Shown here: piece by piece, positions 25,793 to 33,709 of the stretch
Layout of the letters: the number at the start of each line of letters is the position of its first letter
How positions within the stretch are numbered: the stretch's first letter is position 1
Source: Flavobacterium sp. WV_118_3
GTDB lineage: Bacteria; Bacteroidota; Bacteroidia; Flavobacteriales; Flavobacteriaceae
Direction: 5' to 3'
Assembly (NCBI RefSeq): GCF_039778605.1
Contig: NZ_CP156060.1
Location: forward strand, 3,314,001-3,378,000
Length of the DNA: 64,000 nt
The notes under the pieces: model-generated
Database searches by the model: none
What the model was told of the DNA's origin: nothing
Seen by the model: only the letters and a program-made list of their open reading frames with translations
Position numbers and translations under genes: made by a program

Positions 25793-26326
25793 TTACGATG
25801 CCGATGAAGTTTCTTTGTCGGCATCGATCGTTTTAAAATCCTCGTACCATTCCTGTACACTCGGGAAAATCAGTTGAGAGGTTTTCTGAATCGGGTTGTA
25901 AAACAACGATTTGTCCATTGTTTCCTGCGAAAGGAAATAATTATTAATGTTGATTTTTTGGAAAAGGTTGAGCAGAATACTGAGTATTAAAGCCATTTTT
26001 AAGATTCCGAAAACACCGCCGGCAATCGTATTTAACCAGCCCATTTGCGCAAAACTGGCAATTCCGGTAAATAGTTTGGCCAACAGGATTATGCCCACAA
26101 CAACGAGGATAAATGTAAGTCCGAAAGCGGTTACTTCAATATATTTCGGATTCCAGGAAACATGATTCTCGATAAACGATCGTACCAGATGCGAAAATTT
26201 GATCGCCAGAATAATGCCTACAATCAAAGAAATCAGCGACGCAAACGCAGTAAACAATCCCTGGCGGAAACCTTGAATAAATCCGTATAGTAAAACAGCG
26301 GCAAGTAGAATGTCAAAAAAGCTCAT
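25793..26326 (-). CDS. CvpA-family membrane protein
   Basis: A 177-residue protein with four transmembrane helices (FFDILLAAVLLYGFIQGF, FASLISLIVGIILAIKF, VTAFGLTFILVVVGIILLAKLF, GVFGILKMALILSILLNLF), the CvpA pattern first described for colicin V production. The start is taken at the ATG at 26326; an earlier ATG at 26371 would add a hydrophobic extension that looks non-native. The C-terminal ~40 residues are soluble (SVQEWYEDFKTIDADKE). It is divergent from the 118-residue conserved protein. In other bacteria CvpA supports envelope homeostasis; its exact activity is not established. Confidence 0.85.
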   Translation of the reverse strand: MSFFDILLAAVLLYGFIQGFRQGLFTAFASLISLIVGIILAIKFSHLVRSFIENHVSWNPKYIEVTAFGLTFILVVVGIILLAKLFTGIASFAQMGWLNTIAGGVFGILKMALILSILLNLFQKININNYFLSQETMDKSLFYNPIQKTSQLIFPSVQEWYEDFKTIDADKETSSAS

Positions 26327-26396
26327 GGAGTATAGTGTAAAAAGCAAAGATAAAAGAAATAAGAAAAGCATAGCGGAACTTAGTATCTTTACGGCT

Positions 26397-26404
26397 TATT
26401 TTTG
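26397..26404 (+). promoter_or_regulatory. -7 box TATTTTTG before the 118-residue gene
   Basis: TAnnTTTG match 37 bp before the ATG at 26442. Confidence 0.5.
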
Positions 26405-26441
26405 ATAAAACACTTCCACAGGGAAGTTAAAATGAGATACG

Positions 26442-26798
26442 ATGTCAAGAGACGAACAATTAAAACAGCGTTGGGATACGCTGGTCACAATATTATCCGA
26501 ACGTTTTGCCGATGGCGAAATGTTGGATCTGGATGCAATCATTTACCTGATCGGCGTTCAGGAACTGGGAAAAATTAAAAATAAATTCAAAAAAGACGAA
26601 AAGATCAATCTGATGCATATCGCGATCTGCCGTCTGTTGGAACCTTATGGTTACTATGAGTTTTCTTTTTTCGATGAAGACGGTTGGCCGCATTATACGG
26701 TAAAAGAACAATTACCACCACTAAAAGCCGGTGAACAATCGGTGTTGATGAAAGAGGCTATTGTAAATTATTTCCTCGAAAAAGGATTGATCGAATAA
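26442..26798 (+). CDS. conserved hypothetical protein (118 aa)
   Basis: A small cytosolic protein with no signal peptide and no membrane segment. It is helical and charged at the N-terminus (EQLKQRWDTLVTILSERFADGE). In the middle is a segment with paired aromatic residues (RLLEPYGYYEFSFFDEDGWPHY), and it ends in a helix (LMKEAIVNYFLEKGLIE). I do not recognise a named family. It resembles proteins kept in the same place beside pheS in flavobacteria, but that is from memory and unverified. The coding pattern is convincing (own promoter box, 102-bp spacing to pheS, no competing frame). Confidence 0.7.
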   Translation: MSRDEQLKQRWDTLVTILSERFADGEMLDLDAIIYLIGVQELGKIKNKFKKDEKINLMHIAICRLLEPYGYYEFSFFDEDGWPHYTVKEQLPPLKAGEQSVLMKEAIVNYFLEKGLIE

Positions 26799-26821
26799 AA
26801 CAAAAAAAGGACAAAAGGCAC

Positions 26822-26837
26822 AATTTACCGGTAAATT
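26822..26837. promoter_or_regulatory. 16-bp perfect palindrome upstream of pheS
   Basis: AATTTACCGGTAAATT, a perfect dyad centred on CCGG, 38 bp before the pheS -7 box. It is too short and lacks a T-run for a terminator, so it could be an operator. Confidence 0.4.
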
Positions 26838-26874
26838 AATCAGCAAAAGCAGTAGAATCTGAATCCAAAATCCG

Positions 26875-26882
26875 TAAATTTG
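26875..26882 (+). promoter_or_regulatory. -7 box TAAATTTG of pheS
   Basis: Exact TAnnTTTG match 19 bp before the ATG at 26901, so the leader is at most about 15 nt. Confidence 0.65.
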
Positions 26883-26900
26883 CCCTTTATTGACAGAACG

Positions 26901-27920
26901 ATGATTGATAAGATTAAAGAATACATTAGCGAAGCGCAGGCTTTTACTACAGATAATAAAGAAACCCTGGAAACATTCCGTATCAAGTTCTTAGGAAGTA
27001 AAGGCCTTCTTAAAGACTTGTTTGCCGAATTTAAAAATGTTCCCAACGATCAGAAAAAAGAATTCGGTCTGGTGATTAACCTGCTGAAGACAACCGCGGA
27101 AGATAAAGTAAAATCCATTCAGGATGCTTTAGAAAGCAAAGAAGAAACCAAAGGTATTTACGGCGATTTGTCGCGTCCGGGAGAACCATTGGTAATCGGA
27201 TCACGCCATCCGATTTCAATTGTAAAAAATCAGATTGTCGATATTTTTTCCAATATCGGATTCAACGTTTCCGAAGGTCCGGAAATCGAAGACGACTGGC
27301 ATAACTTTACCGCGTTAAACTTACCGGAATACCATCCGGCGCGCGATATGCAGGATACGTTCTTTATCCAGACCAATCCGGATATATTATTGCGTACCCA
27401 TACATCGTCCGTTCAGGTGCGTTATATGGAAGATAATAAACCGCCAATCCGAACCATTTCTCCCGGAAGAGTGTTCCGTAACGAAGCAGTGTCATCCCGT
27501 TCACACTGTATTTTCCATCAGGTGGAAGGTTTGTATATTGATCAGAATGTTTCGTTTGCCGATTTAAAACAGACCTTGTTGTATTTCACCAAAGAGATGT
27601 TCGGAAAATCGAAAATCCGTCTGCGTCCATCCTACTTCCCGTTCACCGAGCCAAGTGCTGAAGTGGATATTTACTGGGGATTAAAAACCGAAACCGATTA
27701 CCGTATCACCAAAGGTACCGGGTGGTTGGAAATCATGGGATGCGGAATGGTCGATCCGAACGTTTTAAAAAACTGCGGCATCGATGCCGATAAATACAAC
27801 GGATTCGCATTCGGTATGGGTATCGAACGAATTGCCATGTTGTTATACCAAATCGGAGACATTCGTATGTTCTACGAAAATGACGTCCGGTTTTTAGAAC
27901 AATTCAAATCCAGCATTTAA
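26901..27920 (+). CDS. pheS: phenylalanine--tRNA ligase alpha subunit
   Basis: A 339-residue class II aminoacyl-tRNA synthetase subunit charging tRNA-Phe. An N-terminal coiled-coil tRNA-binding arm (about 1-85) is followed by the catalytic domain with motif 2 (RVFRNEAVSSRSHCIFHQVEG, split here by its loop) and motif 3 (GFAFGMGIERIAMLLYQIGDIR) near the C-terminus. The ATG at 26901 is chosen over one at 26880, which lies on the promoter box. pheT is not adjacent, as is usual in Bacteroidota. A strong terminator follows. Confidence 0.96.
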   Translation: MIDKIKEYISEAQAFTTDNKETLETFRIKFLGSKGLLKDLFAEFKNVPNDQKKEFGLVINLLKTTAEDKVKSIQDALESKEETKGIYGDLSRPGEPLVIGSRHPISIVKNQIVDIFSNIGFNVSEGPEIEDDWHNFTALNLPEYHPARDMQDTFFIQTNPDILLRTHTSSVQVRYMEDNKPPIRTISPGRVFRNEAVSSRSHCIFHQVEGLYIDQNVSFADLKQTLLYFTKEMFGKSKIRLRPSYFPFTEPSAEVDIYWGLKTETDYRITKGTGWLEIMGCGMVDPNVLKNCGIDADKYNGFAFGMGIERIAMLLYQIGDIRMFYENDVRFLEQFKSSI

Positions 27921-27927
27921 AAAAATA

Positions 27928-27958
27928 AAAAGCGAATAGGTCACACTATTCGCTTTTA
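27928..27958 (+). terminator. intrinsic terminator of pheS
   Basis: Stem AAAAGCGAATAG/CTATTCGCTTTT with a 6-base loop. Confidence 0.85.
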
Positions 27959-27980
27959 CACTATTATACCCCGTTAAAAA

Positions 27981-28388
27981 ATGAAAAAAGATATCACGAT
28001 CCCTAAAGTTGAAAATGTTTATGTAGCCGCTATTCAGGAGTGGAACGACGACTTTATGGAAAATTCATGGTATGCCTACCTGATTAACGATAGCGATGTA
28101 AAATTGGAAATGGCACTGGTGGTTTCCAGAGCCTATGGAAAAATAAACGGAGAAGACCGTAAAACCGGAACCTTCCGTCACGCTTTTAATGAAGTAGCAC
28201 CAAACGCATCTGTTAAAATCGAATTGCTGGAAAACAATGTCCTGCAATTGAACAATGAGTTTATGGTAACCTATTTTCAGGACGGTAAATTATTCGATAA
28301 AACCTATGTCTTCCGTACCAATACGATTAATGATAAAGCCTTAGTCGATCTTCCGGTGATGACAAAAAGAGGGATTTTAGGGAAGTAA
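27981..28388 (+). CDS. conserved hypothetical protein (135 aa)
   Basis: A soluble 135-residue protein without signal peptide, predicted mostly as beta strands (NVYVAAIQEWNDDFMENSWYAYLIN, KLEMALVVSRAYGKING, SVKIELLENNVLQLNNEFMVTYF). It contains no motif I recognise. Similar proteins are sometimes labelled as PheRS subunits only because they lie next to pheS; nothing in the sequence supports that. It sits after the pheS terminator, 69 bp before the GH92 start. Confidence 0.7.
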   Translation: MKKDITIPKVENVYVAAIQEWNDDFMENSWYAYLINDSDVKLEMALVVSRAYGKINGEDRKTGTFRHAFNEVAPNASVKIELLENNVLQLNNEFMVTYFQDGKLFDKTYVFRTNTINDKALVDLPVMTKRGILGK

Positions 28389-28457
28389 TTTTTGGGTAGG
28401 AATTGGTCTGTTCGCGAAATTTTTCCAACTTTATGGAAAATTTACAGCACCATCCGC

Positions 28458-31271
28458 ATGAGAAAGATTCTTTTTTGCTTCCTTTTACTTCAGACAGCCA
28501 CGCTGTTCTCGCAAAAAAATAACTACGCACAATTCGTAAATCCTTTTATAGGAACCGGAGGTCATGGTCATACCTTTCCCGGCGCAACGGTTCCGTTTGG
28601 AATGGTACAGCTTTCACCCGATACCCGTATCGACGGTAGTTGGGATGGATGTGGCGGTTACCATTATTCCGATGCCATTATCTATGGCTTTTCACATACC
28701 CACCTGAATGGTACCGGTGTTTCCGATTTCGGGGACATCATGCTGATGCCTGCTATGGGGGAACCGAAACTAAATAGTGACGCGTATCGTTCGCCTTTTT
28801 CGCATAAAAATGAAAAAGCAACAGCGGGTTATTATGCCGTCAAACTCGACAACCACAATATCGATGTCCGCTTAACCGCTACAACACGTGTCGGCCTACA
28901 GGAATATACCTTTAACCAATCGGGTAAGGCGAATATTATTCTGGATTTGAACCATCGCGATAAACTGTTAATGGGCGATGTTCGGATAATCGATAATCAA
29001 ACGGTTGAAGTGCTTCGCAGAAGTGAAGCCTGGGCAAGAGATCAGTATGTGTATGCACGGATTGTATTTAGTGTGCCGATGCAAATTACCAATGTCCGCA
29101 ATAATGGATTCGCACCACCCAAAAATACCGATACCTTTTTTGCCGGATCCCAACTGGCGATAAGTTTTTCAAAAGAAGTAAAAAAAGGGGAAAAGATTCT
29201 GGTAAAAGTAGCCTTGTCGCCTACAGGCTATGAAGGAGCCCAAAAAAACCTGCTGGCCGAAATGTCCGACTGGAATTTTGAGGCTGCAAAAAAACAGGCG
29301 GAAACCCTTTGGAATAAAGAACTGTCCAAAATTGAGATTACGACTTCCGACAAAGATAAAAAAACGATTTTCTATACCGCATTATACCACACCATGATGC
29401 AACCCAACATCGCTATGGATGTGGATGGGCTGTATCGCGGACGTGACAACGAATTACACAAAGCAGAAGGGTTTGATTACTATACCGTCTTTTCGCTTTG
29501 GGATACATTCAGAGGTGCGCATCCGCTGTACACGCTTATCGATAAAAAAAGAACCGCCGATTATTGCAATACGTTTATCAAACAATACGAACAGGGTGGC
29601 CGTTTGCCGGTTTGGGAACTGGCATCCAATGAAACCGATTGTATGATCGGGTATCATTCAGTTTCGGTACTCGCCGATGCGATGGCAAAAGGAATCAAAG
29701 GTTTTGACTATGAAAAAGCGTTTCAGGCGGCCAAACATAGTGCGATGCTGGATCACCTGGGATTGGAGGCCTATAAAAAAAATGGTTTTATCAGTATTGA
29801 CGACGAACACGAGAGTGTTTCCAAAACGTTGGAATATGCCTACGATGACTGGTGTATCGCACAAATGGCGATGTTGTTAAACAAAGTGGATGATTATCAT
29901 TATTTTATCAAGCGTTCGCAAAACTGGAAAAATATTTTTGACAATCAGATTGGATTTATGCGTCCCAAGAAAAACGGTGGTTGGGACAAACCATTTGATC
30001 CAAGAGAAGTGAATAACAATTTTACCGAAGGAAACAGCTGGCAGTATTCCTTTTTTGTACCACAGGATATTCCGGGTATGATTGAAGCCTATGGTGGAAA
30101 GGATGCGTTTGAGAAAAAACTCGACGCAATGTTTGAGGCTCCTTCGGAGACAACCGGCAGGGAACAGGTCGATATTACAGGACTGATAGGGCAATATGCG
30201 CACGGGAACGAACCGAGTCATCATATGGCCTATTTGTATAATGCGATCGGAAAACCGGAAAAAACCGCTGAAAAAGTAAAATACATTCTGGATACCTTCT
30301 ATAAAAATACCCCGGACGGATTGATTGGAAATGAAGATTGCGGACAAATGAGTGCGTGGTATATTCTGAGTAGTATGGGGATTTATGCAGTAACACCGGG
30401 AATGCCGGTATGGAGTACGACAACACCGTATTTTGATAAGATATTAATACACTTGGAAGATGGAACCACACGAACCATCACCAAAAAAACAACTGCGGAT
30501 AAGCTTAAAAATCTGGGATTGCATTCGGATGTTGTAATAGTGAATACCAGTGCATCGGATAAGATTGTGCCGGTTCCGGTAATTGAAGCCGAAAGCAAAG
30601 CGTTTAAAGACAAACAAATCATCACGATCCGTTCCGGAAATAAGGAGGATAAACTATATTATTCGGATGGTTCCGCTTCGCAAAAACAATTTGTTCCGTA
30701 TACCAAACCGGTTACGATTGGGAAATCGGCGGTGATTCGGGCGTATGCCGAAAATAACGGAAAGAAAAGCGCAACTGTAGAAGCATCGTACTTTAAAAAA
30801 GAAAACGACTGGACAGTAACCATTGCTTCTAAAAACCATCCGCAATACCACGCCGGTGGACCGGATGGATTGATAGACGGGATTCTTGGTACCGAAAACT
30901 GGCGTAAAGGCGATTGGCAAGGCTATCAGGGACAAAATTTTGAAGCGGTGATCGATCTGAAAAAAGTACAATCGGTTTCGCAAATCGATGCCCGTTTTTT
31001 ACAGGATAGCCGCGCGTGGATTCTAATGCCTACTAAGGTAGACTATTTCCTTTCGGATGATAATGTAAATTTTAAACCGGTGGCTACGGTAACCAATACG
31101 CTCGACGCTAAAAATACCGACGTTGCGATCCGTTCGTTTAAAGCGGCTTTCAAAAATAGTACGGCGCGTTATGTAAAGATCGTAGCTTATAATTTCGGGA
31201 AATTGCCCGATTGGCACCAGGGTGCAGGTGGCGATGCTTATATCTTTATCGATGAAGTTCAGATAAAATAA
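28458..31271 (+). CDS. GH92-family alpha-mannosidase with discoidin-like C-terminal domain
   Basis: A 937-residue exported glycoside hydrolase of family GH92, calcium-dependent exo-alpha-mannosidases that trim N-glycan mannose. The signal peptide ends at TATLFSQ; the ATG at 28458 is chosen because the earlier frame start lacks a signal sequence. The family opening FVNPFIGTGGHGHTFPGA and PFGMVQLSPDTR is followed by GWDGCGGYHY-like and SHTHLNGTGV segments. The catalytic domain ends with GNEDCGQMSAWYILSSMGIY near residue 630. A small FN3/CHB_HEX_C-like domain (about 715-790) and a final F5/8-type C discoidin-like domain (about 795-937, ending FIDEVQIK) may bind glycan. It is an orphan: no SusCD pair or other glycosidases are nearby. 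Confidence 0.93.
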   Translation: MRKILFCFLLLQTATLFSQKNNYAQFVNPFIGTGGHGHTFPGATVPFGMVQLSPDTRIDGSWDGCGGYHYSDAIIYGFSHTHLNGTGVSDFGDIMLMPAMGEPKLNSDAYRSPFSHKNEKATAGYYAVKLDNHNIDVRLTATTRVGLQEYTFNQSGKANIILDLNHRDKLLMGDVRIIDNQTVEVLRRSEAWARDQYVYARIVFSVPMQITNVRNNGFAPPKNTDTFFAGSQLAISFSKEVKKGEKILVKVALSPTGYEGAQKNLLAEMSDWNFEAAKKQAETLWNKELSKIEITTSDKDKKTIFYTALYHTMMQPNIAMDVDGLYRGRDNELHKAEGFDYYTVFSLWDTFRGAHPLYTLIDKKRTADYCNTFIKQYEQGGRLPVWELASNETDCMIGYHSVSVLADAMAKGIKGFDYEKAFQAAKHSAMLDHLGLEAYKKNGFISIDDEHESVSKTLEYAYDDWCIAQMAMLLNKVDDYHYFIKRSQNWKNIFDNQIGFMRPKKNGGWDKPFDPREVNNNFTEGNSWQYSFFVPQDIPGMIEAYGGKDAFEKKLDAMFEAPSETTGREQVDITGLIGQYAHGNEPSHHMAYLYNAIGKPEKTAEKVKYILDTFYKNTPDGLIGNEDCGQMSAWYILSSMGIYAVTPGMPVWSTTTPYFDKILIHLEDGTTRTITKKTTADKLKNLGLHSDVVIVNTSASDKIVPVPVIEAESKAFKDKQIITIRSGNKEDKLYYSDGSASQKQFVPYTKPVTIGKSAVIRAYAENNGKKSATVEASYFKKENDWTVTIASKNHPQYHAGGPDGLIDGILGTENWRKGDWQGYQGQNFEAVIDLKKVQSVSQIDARFLQDSRAWILMPTKVDYFLSDDNVNFKPVATVTNTLDAKNTDVAIRSFKAAFKNSTARYVKIVAYNFGKLPDWHQGAGGDAYIFIDEVQIK

Positions 31272-31294
31272 AAAACTGCTGACTAAATAAAAAA

Positions 31295-31327
31295 ACACCT
31301 GACAGGTTTCCAAAACCTGTCAGGTGT
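31295..31327. repeat. 33-bp dispersed palindrome between convergent genes
   Basis: Identical in every base to the copy at 2537-2569 and flanked by AAAA and TTTTT on its two sides. It lies between the convergent GH92 and terC stop codons, where it can act as a bidirectional terminator. Confidence 0.95.
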
Positions 31328-31350
31328 TTTTACTATAATTTTATATCGTT

Positions 31351-32328
31351 TTACTCTTTTACCGGGAAAAGCAATGAAGCTGCAACCGATAAAATCAAAA
31401 TACCACCTACGATTAGTAACGAAACCGGTGAGGAAATATGAAAGAATGGTGAGATAAGCATTTTAACCCCGATAAAACTCAAAATAACGGCCAATCCGTA
31501 CTTCAAACGGCTAAACATATACATGAAGTTGGCCAGAAGGAAATAAAGCGCTCTAAGGCCTAAAATTGCGAAAATATTCGACGTGTATAAAATAAACGGA
31601 TCGTCCGGAGCAATGGCGAAAATCGCCGGAATACTATCGACTGCAAAAATAAGATCCGTAAATTCGATTACTGCGACAACCACTAATAGCGGTGTTGCCA
31701 TTTTGATTCCGTTTTCAATGGTAAAAAACTTATCACCATCGTAGTTTTCGCTCACTTTAAAAAAGCGATGAATTAGTCGGGCACCGGGACTTTTGGTAAA
31801 GTCTTTGTCACCGTCGTCACCGTCTTCGGCAAACCAGGATTTGATACCGGCAATAATCAGGAAAATACCAAAAATGGATAGTACCACATTAATTCGGGCG
31901 GCATGACCAAAAAGGTCCATTTCCGGTAAGTAGGTCATGTTGATCAATTCCACACCGGTGAAAATAAAAATCGCCCGGAACACTAACGCACCGATGATTC
32001 CCCAAAAAAGGACTTTGTGATGTAGTTCTTTCGGCACATTAAAAAATCCGAAAACGAGAATAAACACAAAGAGGTTGTCGACCGATAGCGCTTTTTCGAT
32101 CCAGTAGGCCGATTGAAACTGGGTGAATTGTTCCAGTCCCATAAAGTAATAGATAACCCCGCTAAAGCCCATAGCCAGCGAGATCCATACTACAGACCAG
32201 ATAAGTGCTTCGCGGTTGGAAACCACATGACTCTTCTTGTTGAAAACACCAAGATCGAGCAATAGCATGATAAAAATGATAACGGAAAAAGCGGTTAGAA
32301 TACCCGGATGATTAATTAAATGATCCAT
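31351..32328 (-). CDS. TerC/Alx-family membrane protein
   Basis: A 325-residue inner-membrane protein with about nine helices and the family motifs EKALSVDNLFVFILVF (about 78-93), VDSIPAIFAI and FAILGLRALYFLLANFMYMFSRL. A charged cytosolic loop (AEDGDDGDKDF) lies at about 165-175. Family members export manganese or act in metal-loaded exoprotein biogenesis; tellurite resistance is a historical label. It is monocistronic, transcribed toward the 31295 palindrome. No yybP-ykoY-type riboswitch, known for related genes elsewhere, was recognised upstream. Confidence 0.9.
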   Translation of the reverse strand: MDHLINHPGILTAFSVIIFIMLLLDLGVFNKKSHVVSNREALIWSVVWISLAMGFSGVIYYFMGLEQFTQFQSAYWIEKALSVDNLFVFILVFGFFNVPKELHHKVLFWGIIGALVFRAIFIFTGVELINMTYLPEMDLFGHAARINVVLSIFGIFLIIAGIKSWFAEDGDDGDKDFTKSPGARLIHRFFKVSENYDGDKFFTIENGIKMATPLLVVVAVIEFTDLIFAVDSIPAIFAIAPDDPFILYTSNIFAILGLRALYFLLANFMYMFSRLKYGLAVILSFIGVKMLISPFFHISSPVSLLIVGGILILSVAASLLFPVKE

Positions 32329-32449
32329 TGTTGGTTTTTTTTAGTTTTTGCGAAAATAAGACTTCTTTTTTTACCCAAGGGAAAGGCTTGTAAAGTGTTG
32401 TTTATTAGTGTTTTATGAGCTGTTTTTTTGAAATGCTTCTAAAGAAAAA

Positions 32450-32510
32450 AGAATCCTAAACTGAATTTAAAACAATGATTGTCAGTATTTTAAATTCAGT
32501 TTAGGATTCT
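32450..32510. repeat. perfect 23-bp inverted repeat, 15-base spacer
   Basis: The left arm begins at 32450 (AGAATCCTAAACTGAATTTA...) and its exact complement ends at 32510, with a 15-base spacer. It lies between the gpsA stop codon (32553) and the terC start (32328), both on the minus strand. It is longer and more AT-rich than the other terminators here and has no T-run, so it could be a terminator, a processing site or a degenerate mobile-element end. Confidence 0.9.
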
Positions 32511-32552
32511 GAGAACGGTATTTTTAGCGTAAACGGGTAAAAATAAAATTTT

Positions 32553-33548
32553 TTAATCCAATTTTTCCGTCAGTTTTTTAAAGACTTTTTTCGGTTCTTT
32601 TCCTTCGTATAATATATCGTAAACGGCATCGATAATTGGCGTTTTGGCTTTGTATTCTTCGTTTAATTTATGGGCACTTTTGGTCGCATAGTAACCCTCG
32701 GCAACCATACTCATTTCCATTTGTGCCGATTTTACCGTATAGCCTTTTCCAATCATGTTTCCAAACATACGGTTACGCGAAAAAACAGAATATCCGGTTA
32801 CGAGTAAATCACCCAGATAAGCCGAATCGTTAATGTTGCGCTTCATTTTGTGTACTTTTTTGATGAACTTTTTCATCTCGCGGATCGCATTGCTCATCAA
32901 TAAAGCCTGAAAGTTATCGCCATAACCCAAACCGTGTGCAATTCCGGCAGCAATGGAATAGATGTTTTTTAACATCGCGGCATATTCGGTGCCGACAATG
33001 TCGTCCGAAATTTTGGTTTTAATATAATGACTGTTCAGATTTTTGGCCATTACTTTGGCGGTTTTCATGTCGCCGCAAGCAATCGTCAGATACGATAAAC
33101 GTTCCAAAGCCACTTCTTCTGCGTGACACGGACCGGTAATAACGCCAATATTGTCGTATGGAATGTTATACGTTTTATGGAAATGTTCGCCAACAATAAG
33201 ACTGGTTTCCGGAACAATCCCTTTAATCGCCGAAAAAATGATTTTGCCTTCGAGACTAACCGTTAGTTTTTCCAGTTCGGCGCTTAAAAATGCCGACGGA
33301 ATGGCGAAAATTACATAATCGGCATAAGCAACCGCCTCGTTTATATCGTCGGTTAAAAGTAATTTATTGGTGTCGAATTCAACAGAACTCAGGTAATTCG
33401 GATTGTGTCTGTTTTGTTTGATATGTTCGATAGCATAGGTACTTCTCATGTACCACGCTATCTCCGAAAGGTTTACGCATAACATCTTTGCAATGGCCGT
33501 AGCCCAACTTCCCCCACCTATTACTGCAAATTTTGGATGGTCACTCAT
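32553..33548 (-). CDS. gpsA: NAD(P)H-dependent glycerol-3-phosphate dehydrogenase
   Basis: A 331-residue cytosolic enzyme making sn-glycerol 3-phosphate from dihydroxyacetone phosphate for phospholipid synthesis. The Rossmann motif GGGSWATAIAKML is at 11-23. ITGPCHAEEVALERLSYL is at about 137-154, and the catalytic-lysine region EYAAMLKNIYSIAAGIAHGLGYGDN is intact. The length is normal. A TAnnTTTG box at 33571 gives it its own promoter, and the gene is divergent from the lipoprotein at 33710. Confidence 0.95.
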   Translation of the reverse strand: MSDHPKFAVIGGGSWATAIAKMLCVNLSEIAWYMRSTYAIEHIKQNRHNPNYLSSVEFDTNKLLLTDDINEAVAYADYVIFAIPSAFLSAELEKLTVSLEGKIIFSAIKGIVPETSLIVGEHFHKTYNIPYDNIGVITGPCHAEEVALERLSYLTIACGDMKTAKVMAKNLNSHYIKTKISDDIVGTEYAAMLKNIYSIAAGIAHGLGYGDNFQALLMSNAIREMKKFIKKVHKMKRNINDSAYLGDLLVTGYSVFSRNRMFGNMIGKGYTVKSAQMEMSMVAEGYYATKSAHKLNEEYKAKTPIIDAVYDILYEGKEPKKVFKKLTEKLD

Positions 33549-33570
33549 TATCGTTTTTAATTTATGAATC

Positions 33571-33578
33571 CAAATGTA
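33571..33578 (-). promoter_or_regulatory. -7 box TACATTTG of gpsA
   Basis: Minus-strand TAnnTTTG match 22 bp before the gpsA start codon. Confidence 0.6.
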
Positions 33579-33709
33579 CTTAAAAACATAGGAAGTACAA
33601 AGTATAGGCTGTAAAAGTGCTTCCCACTGTTAAAATCCGATCCGAAAATCCGAAAAATGAAAAGTGGCACACAAATTGGTTACCGTGTTATAATAAAAAC
33701 CCCGAAGTT

